A DNA stretch of 14,008 nucleotides from an uncultured Oxalobacteraceae bacterium (GCA_946480015.1 CAMLIL010000124.1:1-14008), one strand, 5' to 3'; positions 1 to 7,088 are shown, counted from the stretch's first letter. Translations and numbers: made by a program. The notes: generated from the sequence alone by a model not told the origin.

Positions 1-1073
1 TCAATTTCCCCACGCGCGGTATCGGCATGCGCACCATCGAGCAATTGCAGATGGCGGCCGAACAGCACCGCATCTCGCTGTACGCGGCGGTGCCGTACGT
101 GGCAGGCAAGGGCGGTTCGGCGCTGGGTGGTTTTGTGCGCCTGATCGAAGGCGCGCGCTTCGAGACCCAGCAACTGGCCTTGCCGGAAATGGTCCGCGTG
201 GTGCTGGAAGCGAGCGGCCTGCTGACCCACTACCAGAACGAAAAGGAAGGCGCCGACCGCATCGAAAACCTGGAGCAGATGGTCAACGCCGCCACCCAGT
301 TCGTGCAGGAGGAAGGCTTCGGCCCCGGTGCCCCGGCGCACCTGGGACCGCGCGCCGATGCCCAGGCCGGCGCGCCCATCGTCAACGCCGATGGCGTCGA
401 ACTGCTCGATGCCGATGCGCCGATGCCGACTGTCATGTCGCCGCTGTCGGCCTTCCTCACCCATGCTTCGCTGGAAGCCGGCGACGCCCAGGCCCAGGCC
501 GGCCAGGACGCCTTGCAGCTGATGACGGTGCATTCGGCCAAGGGCCTGGAATTCGACGCGGTGTTCATCACCGGCCTGGAAGAAGGCTTGTTCCCGCACG
601 ACAGCAGCTCGCGCGAAATGGATGGCGTGGACGAAGAGCGGCGCCTGATGTATGTGGCCATCACGCGCGCCAAGAAGCGCTTGTACATGAGCTTTACCCA
701 GTCGCGCATGCTGCACGGCCAGACCCGCTACAACACCAAATCGCGCTTCTTCGATGAATTGCCGGAAGAAGCGCTCAGGTGGATCACGCCGCGCGTGCAA
801 TCGCACTGGTTTGCCAACAAAAAGTCGGCCTGGGACGACGTGCAGTTCAATGGCGGCTCGGACAACAAGATCGCCCAGCAGATCACCCAGAAGGCCAGCA
901 ATGGTCCCGGTTGGCGGATCGGCGAATCGGTGGCGCACGCCAAGTTCGGCGAGGGCGTGATCGTCAATATCGAAGGCGGCGGCAGCAATGCGCGCGCGCA
1001 GATCAACTTCGGCCGCGCCGGCATGAAGATGCTCGACCTGTCGGTGGCAAAACTGGAGCGCGTGGGGCGCTAG
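1..1073 (+). CDS. uvrD: UvrD-type DNA helicase II, C-terminal part (5' end outside window)
   Basis: This is the 3' end of a superfamily 1A, 3'-5' DNA helicase used in mismatch and nucleotide excision repair. The frame is already open at base 3 (NFPTRGIG, a conserved UvrD stretch), so the first ATG at 27 is internal. About 356 residues are present. Visible motifs, numbered in the fragment, are LMTVHSAKGLEF (about 173-184, the VHSAKGLEF motif of UvrD/Rep helicases) and EERRLMYVAITRAKKRL (211-227, motif VI with the arginine finger region). At about 304-354 (GWRIGESVAHAKFGEGVIV onward) lies the C-terminal Tudor-like domain that in UvrD/PcrA contacts RNA polymerase. Compared with E. coli UvrD as I recall it, there is an Ala/Pro/Gly-rich insertion of roughly 40 residues before SPLSAFLTHASLEAG. 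The closing HAKFGEG-IVN-EG pattern matches UvrD better than Rep. No clear terminator follows the TAG stop. Confidence 0.95.
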   Translation, partial: NFPTRGIGMRTIEQLQMAAEQHRISLYAAVPYVAGKGGSALGGFVRLIEGARFETQQLALPEMVRVVLEASGLLTHYQNEKEGADRIENLEQMVNAATQFVQEEGFGPGAPAHLGPRADAQAGAPIVNADGVELLDADAPMPTVMSPLSAFLTHASLEAGDAQAQAGQDALQLMTVHSAKGLEFDAVFITGLEEGLFPHDSSSREMDGVDEERRLMYVAITRAKKRLYMSFTQSRMLHGQTRYNTKSRFFDELPEEALRWITPRVQSHWFANKKSAWDDVQFNGGSDNKIAQQITQKASNGPGWRIGESVAHAKFGEGVIVNIEGGGSNARAQINFGRAGMKMLDLSVAKLERVGR

Positions 1074-1092
1074 GCGCTTTCAGGAAACCTCA

Positions 1093-1317
1093 ATGCTCAA
1101 AACTGCACTCAAGAGCGTCATCAAACGGTATTGGGGACTCGTCGCGGCTATCGTCATGATCAGCGGCGCGTCTCAATACCGGCAGGAACATACCGTCTCC
1201 ATATTGGTACTTTCCCTGGCGCTGCTGCTTGCCTGCCTTGCTCTTCTGGTGGTCGCCGTTCCGCTCGAACTACACCGGGCTAGGCGCCATGCCCGAGCTC
1301 TTGAGCGAGCCCGATGA
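1093..1317 (+). CDS. Possible small two-helix membrane protein
   Basis: A 74-residue reading frame starts 19 nt after the uvrD stop, with an AGGAAA Shine-Dalgarno-like sequence 6-7 nt before the ATG. The product would have a short basic N-terminus, a hydrophobic stretch at about 15-27, a strong hydrophobic segment at about 35-57 (ILVLSLALLLACLALLVVAV), and a charged Arg-rich tail, so it would be an inner-membrane protein. I do not recognise a family. Its last 38 bp overlap the 3' end of the VOC gene on the opposite strand, and the Arg-rich tail lies there. The true gene may therefore be a remnant whose original end was replaced when the minus-strand genes arrived. Position, ribosome binding site and hydrophobicity support it; nothing else does. 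Confidence 0.42.
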   Translation: MLKTALKSVIKRYWGLVAAIVMISGASQYRQEHTVSILVLSLALLLACLALLVVAVPLELHRARRHARALERAR

Positions 1318-1726
1318 GGATTCCTTCGGGGCCCCGTATGTAGCAGAGCCGGTACGTGTTTTCGTACTGGGCCACTTTGCCGACGAGTTCCGCGCCGCGT
1401 TTCTCGAGACGGGCGAGCGTATCGTCGATGTCCTCCACGGTAAACATGACGCGCAGGTAACCGAGGGCGTTCACCGGGGTGCGCCGGTGATCGGCGAGCA
1501 CCGGTGGCGCAAGGAATCGGGATATCTCGAGCCGGCTGTGACCGTCCGGCGTACGCATCATGGCGATCTCGACGCGAATGCCGGGCAATCCAGTGACGCC
1601 GTCTGCCCAGTCTCCTTCGATTGGAGCGCGCCCCTCGAGCTCAAGGCCAAGTTCGGAAAAAAACTCAATGGCGCCATCGATGTCTTCAACCACGATGCCG
1701 ACGTTGTCCATTCGCTTCACCGTCAT
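1280..1726 (-). CDS. VOC-superfamily (glyoxalase/bleomycin-resistance fold) protein
   Basis: A 148-residue protein with the paired beta-alpha-beta-beta-beta modules of the vicinal oxygen chelate superfamily. Module one starts at MDNVGIVVEDIDGAIEFFSELGL and runs to SRLEISRF. Module two starts at LRVMFTVEDIDDTLARLEKRG and ends at GPEGILIGLAQEL. The ATG at 1726 has an ideal AGGAGG ribosome binding site 5 nt upstream, which settles the start over the internal Met6. Three of the four usual metal-ligand positions look altered: Asn in place of the first His, no His at the start of module two, and Gly where the final Glu normally follows LI. Only the Glu of LEISRF remains. It may thus bind a ligand without classical metal catalysis, and the function is unknown. 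It lies 106 nt downstream of the DHFR-like gene on the same strand and may be co-transcribed with it. Confidence 0.88.
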   Translation of the reverse strand: MTVKRMDNVGIVVEDIDGAIEFFSELGLELEGRAPIEGDWADGVTGLPGIRVEIAMMRTPDGHSRLEISRFLAPPVLADHRRTPVNALGYLRVMFTVEDIDDTLARLEKRGAELVGKVAQYENTYRLCYIRGPEGILIGLAQELGHGA

Positions 1727-1729
1727 GAT

Positions 1730-1821
1730 GCCTCCTGGGCGTCTTACTTGTTATCGATTGCAAAACGGCGCGGTAACACGGGCGTCTCCGATTCAACTGC
1801 CAGGCCGCTGAACCAGGAGGC
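1730..1821 (-). repeat. 9-bp inverted repeat that could hide the VOC ribosome binding site
   Basis: GCCTCCTGG at 1730-1738 and CCAGGAGGC at 1813-1821 are perfect inverted copies at the two ends of the space between the VOC gene and the DHFR-like gene. On the minus-strand transcript the upstream copy (GCCTCCTGG) can pair with the downstream copy, which contains the AGGAGG Shine-Dalgarno of the VOC gene. This is a possible translational switch or a mark of a past rearrangement. Only the pairing is seen; the function is inferred. Confidence 0.4.
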
Positions 1822-1832
1822 GCTGTAGTTTC

Positions 1833-2480
1833 TTAGTTCTTCCGTAGCACGACGTGCGTTGCGGCTTCGGTCGGCACGTGCTCGGTGCAACGAAATCCCA
1901 GACTTGGCAGGTCAAGTCCTGCGAACAAGGATTCGCCCGATCCGAGCAATACCGGGGAGATTGCCAGATGCATCTCGTCGATCAAGCCGGCGCGCAGATA
2001 CTCGCGAATAGTCGCCACGCCACCCCCTAGACGCACATCCTTGCCGTTTGCTGCTCGGCGGGCTTGAGCGTAAGCGGACTCGATGCCGTCGGTGACAAAA
2101 TAAAAGGTAGTGCCACCTTTCATCTCCAGCGGCGCGCGGGGATGATGGGTTAACACGAACACGGGGACATGATACGGAGGTTCCTCTCCCCACCAGCCTT
2201 TCCACTCGTCGTCTGTCCATGGTCCACGGATTGGACCGAACATGTTCCGGCCCAGGATCCAGGCGCCGATGTTCGCAAGGCCGCGGGCGGCAAAATCTTC
2301 GTCCGGACCGTCTACGCCTTTGCTTTCATCACCCATCATGCGTTGGAAAGTGCGAGTGCCGCGGAACCACTGGTGCAGCGTCATCGCGCGCTCACCCATT
2401 GGATTTTCCAGGCTCTGGTTCGCGCCTGCTCCAAAGCCATCGAGCGAGATGGTGAAACATTGTACTTTTAGTTCGGACAT
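1833..2480 (-). CDS. Dihydrofolate reductase / RibD C-terminal domain family protein
   Basis: A 215-residue protein of the RibD C-terminal/DHFR-like fold. Family hallmarks are the opening KVQCFTISLDGFGAG (substrate and cofactor strand), LANIGAWILGRNMFGP, and the late block KDVRLGGGVATIREYLRAGLIDEMHL followed by SPVLLGSGESLF, where the glycine-rich GGG loop contacts NADPH in the family. This family reduces NADPH-dependent pterin or flavin-pathway substrates, but stand-alone members like this one are mostly of unknown substrate, so I would not call it true folA. The start is supported by AAGGAGAT just upstream of the ATG. It is 52 nt downstream of the membrane protein gene and upstream of the VOC gene. 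Such DHFR-like and VOC genes often travel together in accessory segments. Confidence 0.9.
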   Translation of the reverse strand: MSELKVQCFTISLDGFGAGANQSLENPMGERAMTLHQWFRGTRTFQRMMGDESKGVDGPDEDFAARGLANIGAWILGRNMFGPIRGPWTDDEWKGWWGEEPPYHVPVFVLTHHPRAPLEMKGGTTFYFVTDGIESAYAQARRAANGKDVRLGGGVATIREYLRAGLIDEMHLAISPVLLGSGESLFAGLDLPSLGFRCTEHVPTEAATHVVLRKN

Positions 2481-2532
2481 CGTATCTCCTTGTACGTAAC
2501 GGGTACAGCGTCTGATTTTCTTTCGAGGTCCT

Positions 2533-2862
2533 CTACAGTCGGCCGCTAAGTACTCGCCATCCGTAGCCGGCTCCCAACAGCAGACCGGCGATCACCAGGA
2601 AAAGCAGGACACCATAACAAATGCGGAGCATTGAGAAAGGCTTCGTGGCCGTTTTTTGCTCCACCAAACGTGTCGCCTTGTTATTCAATAAAAGCTCGCC
2701 TGCGAACTCTCCTGCCAATTGCAGCGGGAGAGCAAGCGCAAATAACCAGAGCCATTGAGCTGCCGTGGACGGGGTGTCGGGGTACGAGAGGATGACCCAC
2801 ATCAGTCCCATCACAACGGAAAGGCCGATGTAGGTCACTATCAGCTTGATTGCGGTATACAT
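2533..2862 (-). CDS. Small three-helix membrane protein, unknown function
   Basis: A 109-residue protein from the ATG at 2862; an in-frame TTG at 2880 would add six residues (MLYYSS). Neither start has a good ribosome binding site. Three hydrophobic segments are visible: IKLIVTYIGLSVVMGLMWVI, WLWLFALALPLQLAGEFAG, and ICYGVLLFLVIAGLLLGAGY. A short polar linker (LLNNKATRLVEQKTATK) separates helices two and three. It is probably an integral inner-membrane protein; no enzymatic motif was seen. It heads the leftward group with the DHFR-like gene 52 nt downstream and is divergent from the TonB-dependent receptor. Function not recognised. Confidence 0.65.
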   Translation of the reverse strand: MYTAIKLIVTYIGLSVVMGLMWVILSYPDTPSTAAQWLWLFALALPLQLAGEFAGELLLNNKATRLVEQKTATKPFSMLRICYGVLLFLVIAGLLLGAGYGWRVLSGRL

Positions 2863-3023
2863 CGACGAATAATACAACAATCATACCCGCTTTGAGCCCT
2901 GATGCCGGGCCATGCGCGACCTGCCAGCCACTGTGGCTGGCCACTGCTTCTCCCGGTCCCTGATAGCTGAAATGTACGGTCGCAAGACCGTCGGCCGGGA
3001 AGCGCGGCACTCCCCATGCCGCC
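2863..3023. other. Gene-free region with nested inverted repeats, upstream of receptor promoter
   Basis: No convincing gene lies between the membrane protein and the receptor. Three base-paired elements are packed into 80 bp: GCCAGCCACTGTGGCTGGC (2923-2941, perfect 9-bp arms); ACGGTC-GCAA-GACCGT (2976-2991, 6-bp stem with a GNRA-type loop); and an outer stem GCTT(ct)CCCGG at 2946-2956 with CCGGGAAGC at 2995-3003 enclosing the second hairpin. None is followed by a T-run, so they are not obvious terminators. A regulatory site or small RNA is possible. On the minus strand one frame reads through this stretch but continues antisense into the neighbouring gene, so I do not call it coding. Confidence 0.4.
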
Positions 3024-3132
3024 TTAGCGTACGGTTCTTTCCTGTTTTCTGCGAGACCTCACCAGCATCCCCAAAACAATATCGCCCCCCGGAGAAAATG
3101 AATTGGAATTAGTTTTTTTCGTCGGCTACATT
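3024..3132 (+). promoter_or_regulatory. Receptor promoter module (copy A of a shared module)
   Basis: The sigma70-like core is TTGGAA at 3103-3108, an 18-bp spacer, and TACATT at 3127-3132. Upstream lie TTAGCGTACG (3024-3033, with the palindrome CGTACG), CTGTTTTC (3042-3049) and ATATCGC (3079-3085). All recur in the same order and nearly the same spacing in front of the GH43 gene (8784-8891). The -10 ends 84 nt before the start codon in both copies. The conservation is directly visible; promoter function is inferred. Confidence 0.72.
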
Positions 3133-3216
3133 GCGTCCACTCGCCAGGCTGAACAGACACGCCGCGCGGTCGAAGTAGTTTGTTTTATTACAGTAAAAAA
3201 TCAACAGGAGACCATT

Positions 3217-5841
3217 ATGAGAACGGAAAAATCCGCGCAGTTCGCGCTCAAGCTGACCGTCGCCGCGCTGGCATCGGCTGGCGTTCTGAGCAGTGCATCA
3301 GTATGGGCGCAGGAAGCCGCCCCGGCTTCCACGCCACAAGCCAGCGACGTCAATGTCGTCCTGGTCACCGGTGTACGCCGGGCCGCTCAAACGGCGCAGA
3401 AGATCAAGCAGGACGCCGACAACGTGATCGATTCGATCGTGGCGGACGATATTGGCAAATTCCCCGATACCAACGTGGCGCAGACCCTGGCACGCGTCAG
3501 CGGCATCCAGGTGCGGCGCGACGGTGGCGAAGCCAACACCGTGCTGATCCGCGGCCTGCCAGGCATTTCAACCCTGCTCAACGGCCGCGAAATGTTCACC
3601 ACCACCGGCCGCTACATCCAGCTGGCCGACATTCCATCGACCATGCTGCAGCGCGTGGATGTCTACAAATCGCAGAGCGCCGAACTGCTCGAAGGCGGCA
3701 TCGCCGGCGTGATCGACGTGCGCACCAACCGTCCCTTCGACTTCAAGGGCGCCACCACCAGCGTGAGCGTCGGTGCACGCAACCAGGACAAGTCCCACCG
3801 CACCGATCCGGAAGCCAACGCCCTGTTCTCGAACCGCTGGAAGACCAGCGCCGGCGAGTTCGGCGCGCTGGCCGGCCTGTCGTATGTGAGGAGCAATTAC
3901 TGGGAGGAGCGCACCTTCCAGTCGTTCCCGATCCAGAAAGAGTGGCTGGGGCCGGGTATGACTGGCCCCGATGTCCTCGGCCTGCAGACCATCTTTGGCG
4001 AGCGCCAACGCACCGCCGCCAATTTCGCCCTGCAGTACCGCCCGAACAGCGATCTGGAAATCTATGCCGAAGGCCTGGCGTCCCACTACCAGGGCAACGA
4101 TCAGACCGACCTCCTCGTCGGCTTTCCATTCTGGGCCAGCGCAAGCAGCGCAACGAAGATTCCCGGTTCCACCCAAGTCGATACGGTGACCTCGCAAAAT
4201 GCCAACACCATCCTGTCGACGCAAGCGCGTTACTCGGACAACAAAACGTCCCAGGTGGCCGTCGGGGCCAAGTGGCGGGTGACGCCCGGCCTGCGCCTGA
4301 CGTCCGAACTGGCGCGTACCGACTCGAAATACGTCTGGCAAAATCCGATCCTGGACATGATCACCAACATTCCCAATGCGTACGGCAAGACCAATGTCGA
4401 TGGCGGGGCGTATGTGAAGTACAGCGGCATCGATATCGCCAATCCGGCCAACATCAACCTGTTGCAGTTGTTCGACCGTTACGGCAACGACAAGGGCGCT
4501 TCCACCGACTTCCGCTCCGACGCAGTGTTTACGCCGGCGAGCGACGGCCTGTTCACGGAATTCCTGGCGGGCGTACGCGTCAATCACCGTACGGCGGAGT
4601 CGATCAAGTCGTTCGAGGGTAGCGCTTCCGCACCGAACAACGTCAAGGCGTCGACGATTCCCGGCATGACCTGCACCACGCCCACGATGTCGCGCGATTA
4701 CGGCACGCAGAACTGGTACACCCCGTGCGCCAGCTACCTGATCGACAGCACCTCGGTGGTGCGCCAGGCGGTGACGGGCAACCCGGCCGCGAAAGGGCTC
4801 GATCCCGGTTCCTTCTTCAAGGACGTCGAGAAGAACTATTCGATGTATGTGTCGGGCAAAATCGGCTTCGACCTGGGCGCCGTTCCGGTCGACGGCTTGC
4901 TCGGTGTGCGCGTGACCCGGACCGATTCCGACCTGATCGGCAAGAGCGTGGTCAATGGCCAGTACGTCGAGACCCCGGTCAGCGCCAGCGGCACCGATGT
5001 GTTGCCAAGCGCCAGCTTCAAAGCCAAGTTGCCGCATGACCTGATTGGCCGCGTGGCCTACGCCAAGACCCTGACCCGTCCGAGTTTCTCGCAGCTGAAC
5101 CCAGGCACCGCTTACGTCGCCGCGAACGGCACCACGGTGCAAGCGACCGCGCAGGGTGGCAATCCGAACCTGCAGCCATTCACCGGCCAGAACCTGGATG
5201 CGGCATTGGAATGGTATTTCGCGCCGACCGGCATGCTGAGCCTGACCGTGTTCCGGCATAACTTCGACGGCTACATCATCAACAAGACGGTACCGGAAGT
5301 CTTCCAGGGCGTGAAGTACGACACCAGCCGTCCGTTCAATACCGACAAGGGCCATCTGCAGGGCGTGGAAGCGTCGTACCGCCAGTTCTTCGACTCGCTG
5401 CCGGGCTGGCTGGGCGGCTTTGGCATGGAGGCCAACGTCAGCTACATGGAAGGCGGGCTGACCTCGTCGATCGTTCCCGGATTGCAGGGCAAGCCATTCA
5501 GCGGCATGTCGAAGAACTCGTACAACCTGGTCGCCCTGTATGAAAGAGCGGGCGTATCGGCGCGCCTGGCCTACAACTGGCGCTCGAAATTCGTGCAGGT
5601 CTATGGCGATCACCCGAGCAATTCCGGCACCGCGCCGGCACGCGACCTGATCGCGGCGCCGCTGTCGACCCTGGATGGTTCGCTGAGCTACAAGTTCACC
5701 CCGAACCTGTCGGTCAACCTGACCGGTACCAACCTGCTGAACTTCCAGTATGTCGACTACTGGGATAACCAAAACCTGTATCCACGCGATACCCGCCGGT
5801 ATGACCGCACCATCGGCCTGTCGCTGAACTGGAGGAACTGA
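3217..5841 (+). CDS. TonB-dependent outer-membrane receptor (carbohydrate type)
   Basis: An 874-residue outer-membrane active transporter powered by TonB-ExbBD. I start it at ATG 3217, which has CAGGAG 6-7 nt upstream and gives a clean Sec signal peptide (residues 1-31, cleavage after SVWA). The longer in-frame TTG at 3103 overlaps the predicted -35 box. A TonB-box-like VVLVTGVR (47-54) is followed by the plug domain with NVIDSIVADDIGKFPDTNVAQTLAR, RVSGIQVRRDGGEANTVLIRG, and the ELLEGGIAGVIDVRTNRPFD block, typical of the TIGR01782 (Xanthomonas/Caulobacter) receptor family. The 22-strand barrel fills the rest, ending with LSLNWRN rather than the common aromatic last residue. One presumed extracellular loop carries a Cys pair (about 5.4 kDa before mid-barrel, GMTCTTP to YTPCASY). 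Sharing a promoter module with arabinanase and galactosidase genes suggests uptake of arabinan or galactan oligosaccharides. Substrate is inferred. Confidence 0.95.
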   Translation: MRTEKSAQFALKLTVAALASAGVLSSASVWAQEAAPASTPQASDVNVVLVTGVRRAAQTAQKIKQDADNVIDSIVADDIGKFPDTNVAQTLARVSGIQVRRDGGEANTVLIRGLPGISTLLNGREMFTTTGRYIQLADIPSTMLQRVDVYKSQSAELLEGGIAGVIDVRTNRPFDFKGATTSVSVGARNQDKSHRTDPEANALFSNRWKTSAGEFGALAGLSYVRSNYWEERTFQSFPIQKEWLGPGMTGPDVLGLQTIFGERQRTAANFALQYRPNSDLEIYAEGLASHYQGNDQTDLLVGFPFWASASSATKIPGSTQVDTVTSQNANTILSTQARYSDNKTSQVAVGAKWRVTPGLRLTSELARTDSKYVWQNPILDMITNIPNAYGKTNVDGGAYVKYSGIDIANPANINLLQLFDRYGNDKGASTDFRSDAVFTPASDGLFTEFLAGVRVNHRTAESIKSFEGSASAPNNVKASTIPGMTCTTPTMSRDYGTQNWYTPCASYLIDSTSVVRQAVTGNPAAKGLDPGSFFKDVEKNYSMYVSGKIGFDLGAVPVDGLLGVRVTRTDSDLIGKSVVNGQYVETPVSASGTDVLPSASFKAKLPHDLIGRVAYAKTLTRPSFSQLNPGTAYVAANGTTVQATAQGGNPNLQPFTGQNLDAALEWYFAPTGMLSLTVFRHNFDGYIINKTVPEVFQGVKYDTSRPFNTDKGHLQGVEASYRQFFDSLPGWLGGFGMEANVSYMEGGLTSSIVPGLQGKPFSGMSKNSYNLVALYERAGVSARLAYNWRSKFVQVYGDHPSNSGTAPARDLIAAPLSTLDGSLSYKFTPNLSVNLTGTNLLNFQYVDYWDNQNLYPRDTRRYDRTIGLSLNWRN

Positions 5842-5848
5842 CCGTGCG

Positions 5849-5883
5849 CGGGGCCTGGCCATGGTTCGCATGGCAGCGCCCCG
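5849..5883 (+). terminator. Hairpin just after receptor stop codon
   Basis: CGGGGC (5849-5854) pairs with GCCCCG (5878-5883). Inside, GCCATG (5858-5863) pairs with CATGGC (5869-5874) around a GTTCG loop, with a 3x3 internal loop between the stems. It starts 7 nt after the TGA. No strong T-run follows, so it may be a weak terminator or an mRNA 3'-end stabiliser. Confidence 0.5.
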
Positions 5884-5893
5884 GTTCCATCCC

Positions 5894-6910
5894 TTACATC
5901 GCCGGCCTGGCAGTGGATGCTCTCACAATCAGTTCCAGGCCGGCGATGCATTCCATCGGCGCAGCCTCATGTCTGCCTTCCTGAATCTCGATCAGCAGCT
6001 CGACACCACGGGCCGCCATCACGGCGGTTGGAATGGCGACCGTTGTCAATGCCGGGCGAGACTGGCTCGACACCATCGTGTTGGTGATGCTTACGACGGA
6101 AAGATCGTCGGGCACGGTCCGTCCCAGGCTTGCCGCTGCCTCCAGGACGCCCAAAGCAGCCAGATCGTTCGAAACGAAGATTGCGGTGAGCTCGGGCGCG
6201 GAAGTAAGAAGGTCGATGGCTGCCTCTTTTCCTCCAGCAAAGGTATCCGCGCAATATCGAACGGTTGCGGCGGGGCAGGCTATCCGCGCTGAACGCAGTA
6301 CATCCCGAAACCCTTGATAACGCAGGTCGTGGATGCCGTTTTTGGGGCTGGCAATGATGGCACCGATTTTCCGGTGCCCGAGGCCGACAAGATGCTCGGT
6401 CGCGATGCGGCCCGTGTGCCGGCCGTCGAATGCCAGGCACGGCACTCCCGGATGCGCGCCGGGATCTTCCCACAGATTAATTACAACAGGGGTGCCACTG
6501 GCCACGACCTGTTTGAGCTGCTCGAGATTGATGTCTGGATTGTTGGCGACGATCACGCCGTCCGACAGCGAGCCTGCGACCTCGTCGAGGAAGCGGGTTT
6601 TTTTGCCCGACTCGTAGTCGGTGTTGCATACGATCAGGTAACGCCCGCGCTTGCGGGCCGCCTGATCCACGTGCAACATGAACTCGGGGTAGAACGGGTT
6701 GGTGATACAGGTCAGCATCAGCGCGAACGTGGGCGCCTTGCGTTCCACCAGGGCACGCGCCGTGAGATTGGGCCGATAGCCCAACAGCGCCACAGTGTCG
6801 AGCACGCGCTGGCGTGTCGCTTCGCTGGTCTTGCCGCGTCCGCGCAGGACATTGGTGACGGTGGTCGGGGTAACGCCGGCTTGCGCCGCCACTTCCTTGA
6901 TAGTTGCCAT
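5894..6910 (-). CDS. LacI/GalR-family transcriptional repressor
   Basis: A 338-residue repressor. The N-terminal helix-turn-helix and hinge are textbook: IKEVAAQAGVTPTTVTNVLRG (4-24), then SEATRQRVLDTVALLGYRPN and LTARALVERKAPTFALM. The remaining residues form the periplasmic-binding-protein-like sugar-sensing and dimerisation domain (YLIVCNTDYESGKK, GVIVANN, LVGLGHRKIGAIIASP, TAIFVSNDLAALGVLEAA, DDLSVVSITNT). The ATG at 6910 begins MATIKEVA, the usual family start; its ribosome binding site is weak (TTGGATTG). It is convergent with the receptor and divergent from the transposase fragment and, beyond it, the GH43-GH2 operon. It is the only regulator in the locus, so it probably controls the receptor and glycosidases in response to an oligosaccharide or sugar. 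Regulation and ligand are inferred. Confidence 0.95.
   Translation of the reverse strand: MATIKEVAAQAGVTPTTVTNVLRGRGKTSEATRQRVLDTVALLGYRPNLTARALVERKAPTFALMLTCITNPFYPEFMLHVDQAARKRGRYLIVCNTDYESGKKTRFLDEVAGSLSDGVIVANNPDINLEQLKQVVASGTPVVINLWEDPGAHPGVPCLAFDGRHTGRIATEHLVGLGHRKIGAIIASPKNGIHDLRYQGFRDVLRSARIACPAATVRYCADTFAGGKEAAIDLLTSAPELTAIFVSNDLAALGVLEAAASLGRTVPDDLSVVSITNTMVSSQSRPALTTVAIPTAVMAARGVELLIEIQEGRHEAAPMECIAGLELIVRASTARPAM
5897..5948. repeat. Perfect 14-bp inverted repeat inside the 3' end of lacI
   Basis: CATCGCCGGCCTGG (5897-5910) and CCAGGCCGGCGATG (5935-5948) are exact inverted copies separated by 24 bp. They lie within the last 18 codons of lacI; the left copy abuts the TAA stop. Together with the hairpin at 5849-5883 this may block read-through between the two convergent genes, although no T-run is present. 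Confidence 0.6.
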
Positions 6911-6926
6911 TGTTCAATCCAAAAGT

Positions 6927-6936
6927 ATGTCGACAT
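6927..6936. promoter_or_regulatory. Candidate LacI operator in front of lacI
   Basis: ATGTCGACAT is a perfect 10-bp palindrome with a central CG, starting 17 bp upstream of the lacI start codon. LacI-family operators are usually palindromes with a central CG, and autoregulation is common. The site is short and would occur by chance at some rate. Confidence 0.3.
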
Positions 6937-7061
6937 GATAAGTGCGCAGATTTTCCTTGAATTTAGTTTTACGTTCAACTAATATCGGTACCAACCTGGA
7001 AAACTCTTTGCTGGCCTTGGTTCAAGAAGTCATTGCGAGGCCAAATTTCGGGGGAGGATCA

Positions 7062-7088
7062 GCGACCGCCTGCGGCCCGCTTTTTTTT
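7062..7088 (+). terminator. Probable rho-independent terminator, plus strand
   Basis: An imperfect GC-rich hairpin (GCGACCGCCTGCGGCCCGC, inner stem CCGC-CT-GCGG with outer GCG/CGC pairs across a mismatch and bulge) is followed directly by eight T (7081-7088). It sits between lacI and the transposase with no plus-strand gene in front of it. It may be the tail of a deleted gene, or insulate the transposase from outside transcription. Confidence 0.45.

Noticed and set aside
2862..2880. TTG at 2880 as the start of the small membrane protein
   Set aside because: The ATG at 2862 gives a normal N-terminus just before the first helix; neither start has a convincing ribosome binding site, so the ATG was preferred.
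2681..3010. 109-codon minus-strand frame across the intergenic region
   Set aside because: Its first part looks mildly protein-like, but most of it overlaps the membrane protein gene in another frame, and it has no good ribosome binding site. Inverted repeats explain part of the open region.
3091..3114. Four-codon leader ORF (ATG AAT TGG AAT TAG) with GGAG before it, upstream of the receptor
   Set aside because: It overlaps the predicted -35 box, so it would not be transcribed from that promoter, and it is not kept in the matching module before GH43.
3568..5871. 767-codon open frame antisense to the receptor gene
   Set aside because: It mirrors the receptor with no ribosome binding site and no recognisable domain; its Arg/Gly/Val-rich composition is that of an antisense shadow in GC-rich DNA.
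6987..6998. 12-base match GGTACCAACCTG shared with the receptor gene at 5726-5737, possible receptor remnant
   Set aside because: Matches of this length are expected several times by chance in a 14-kb window, and the flanking translation does not continue as a receptor.
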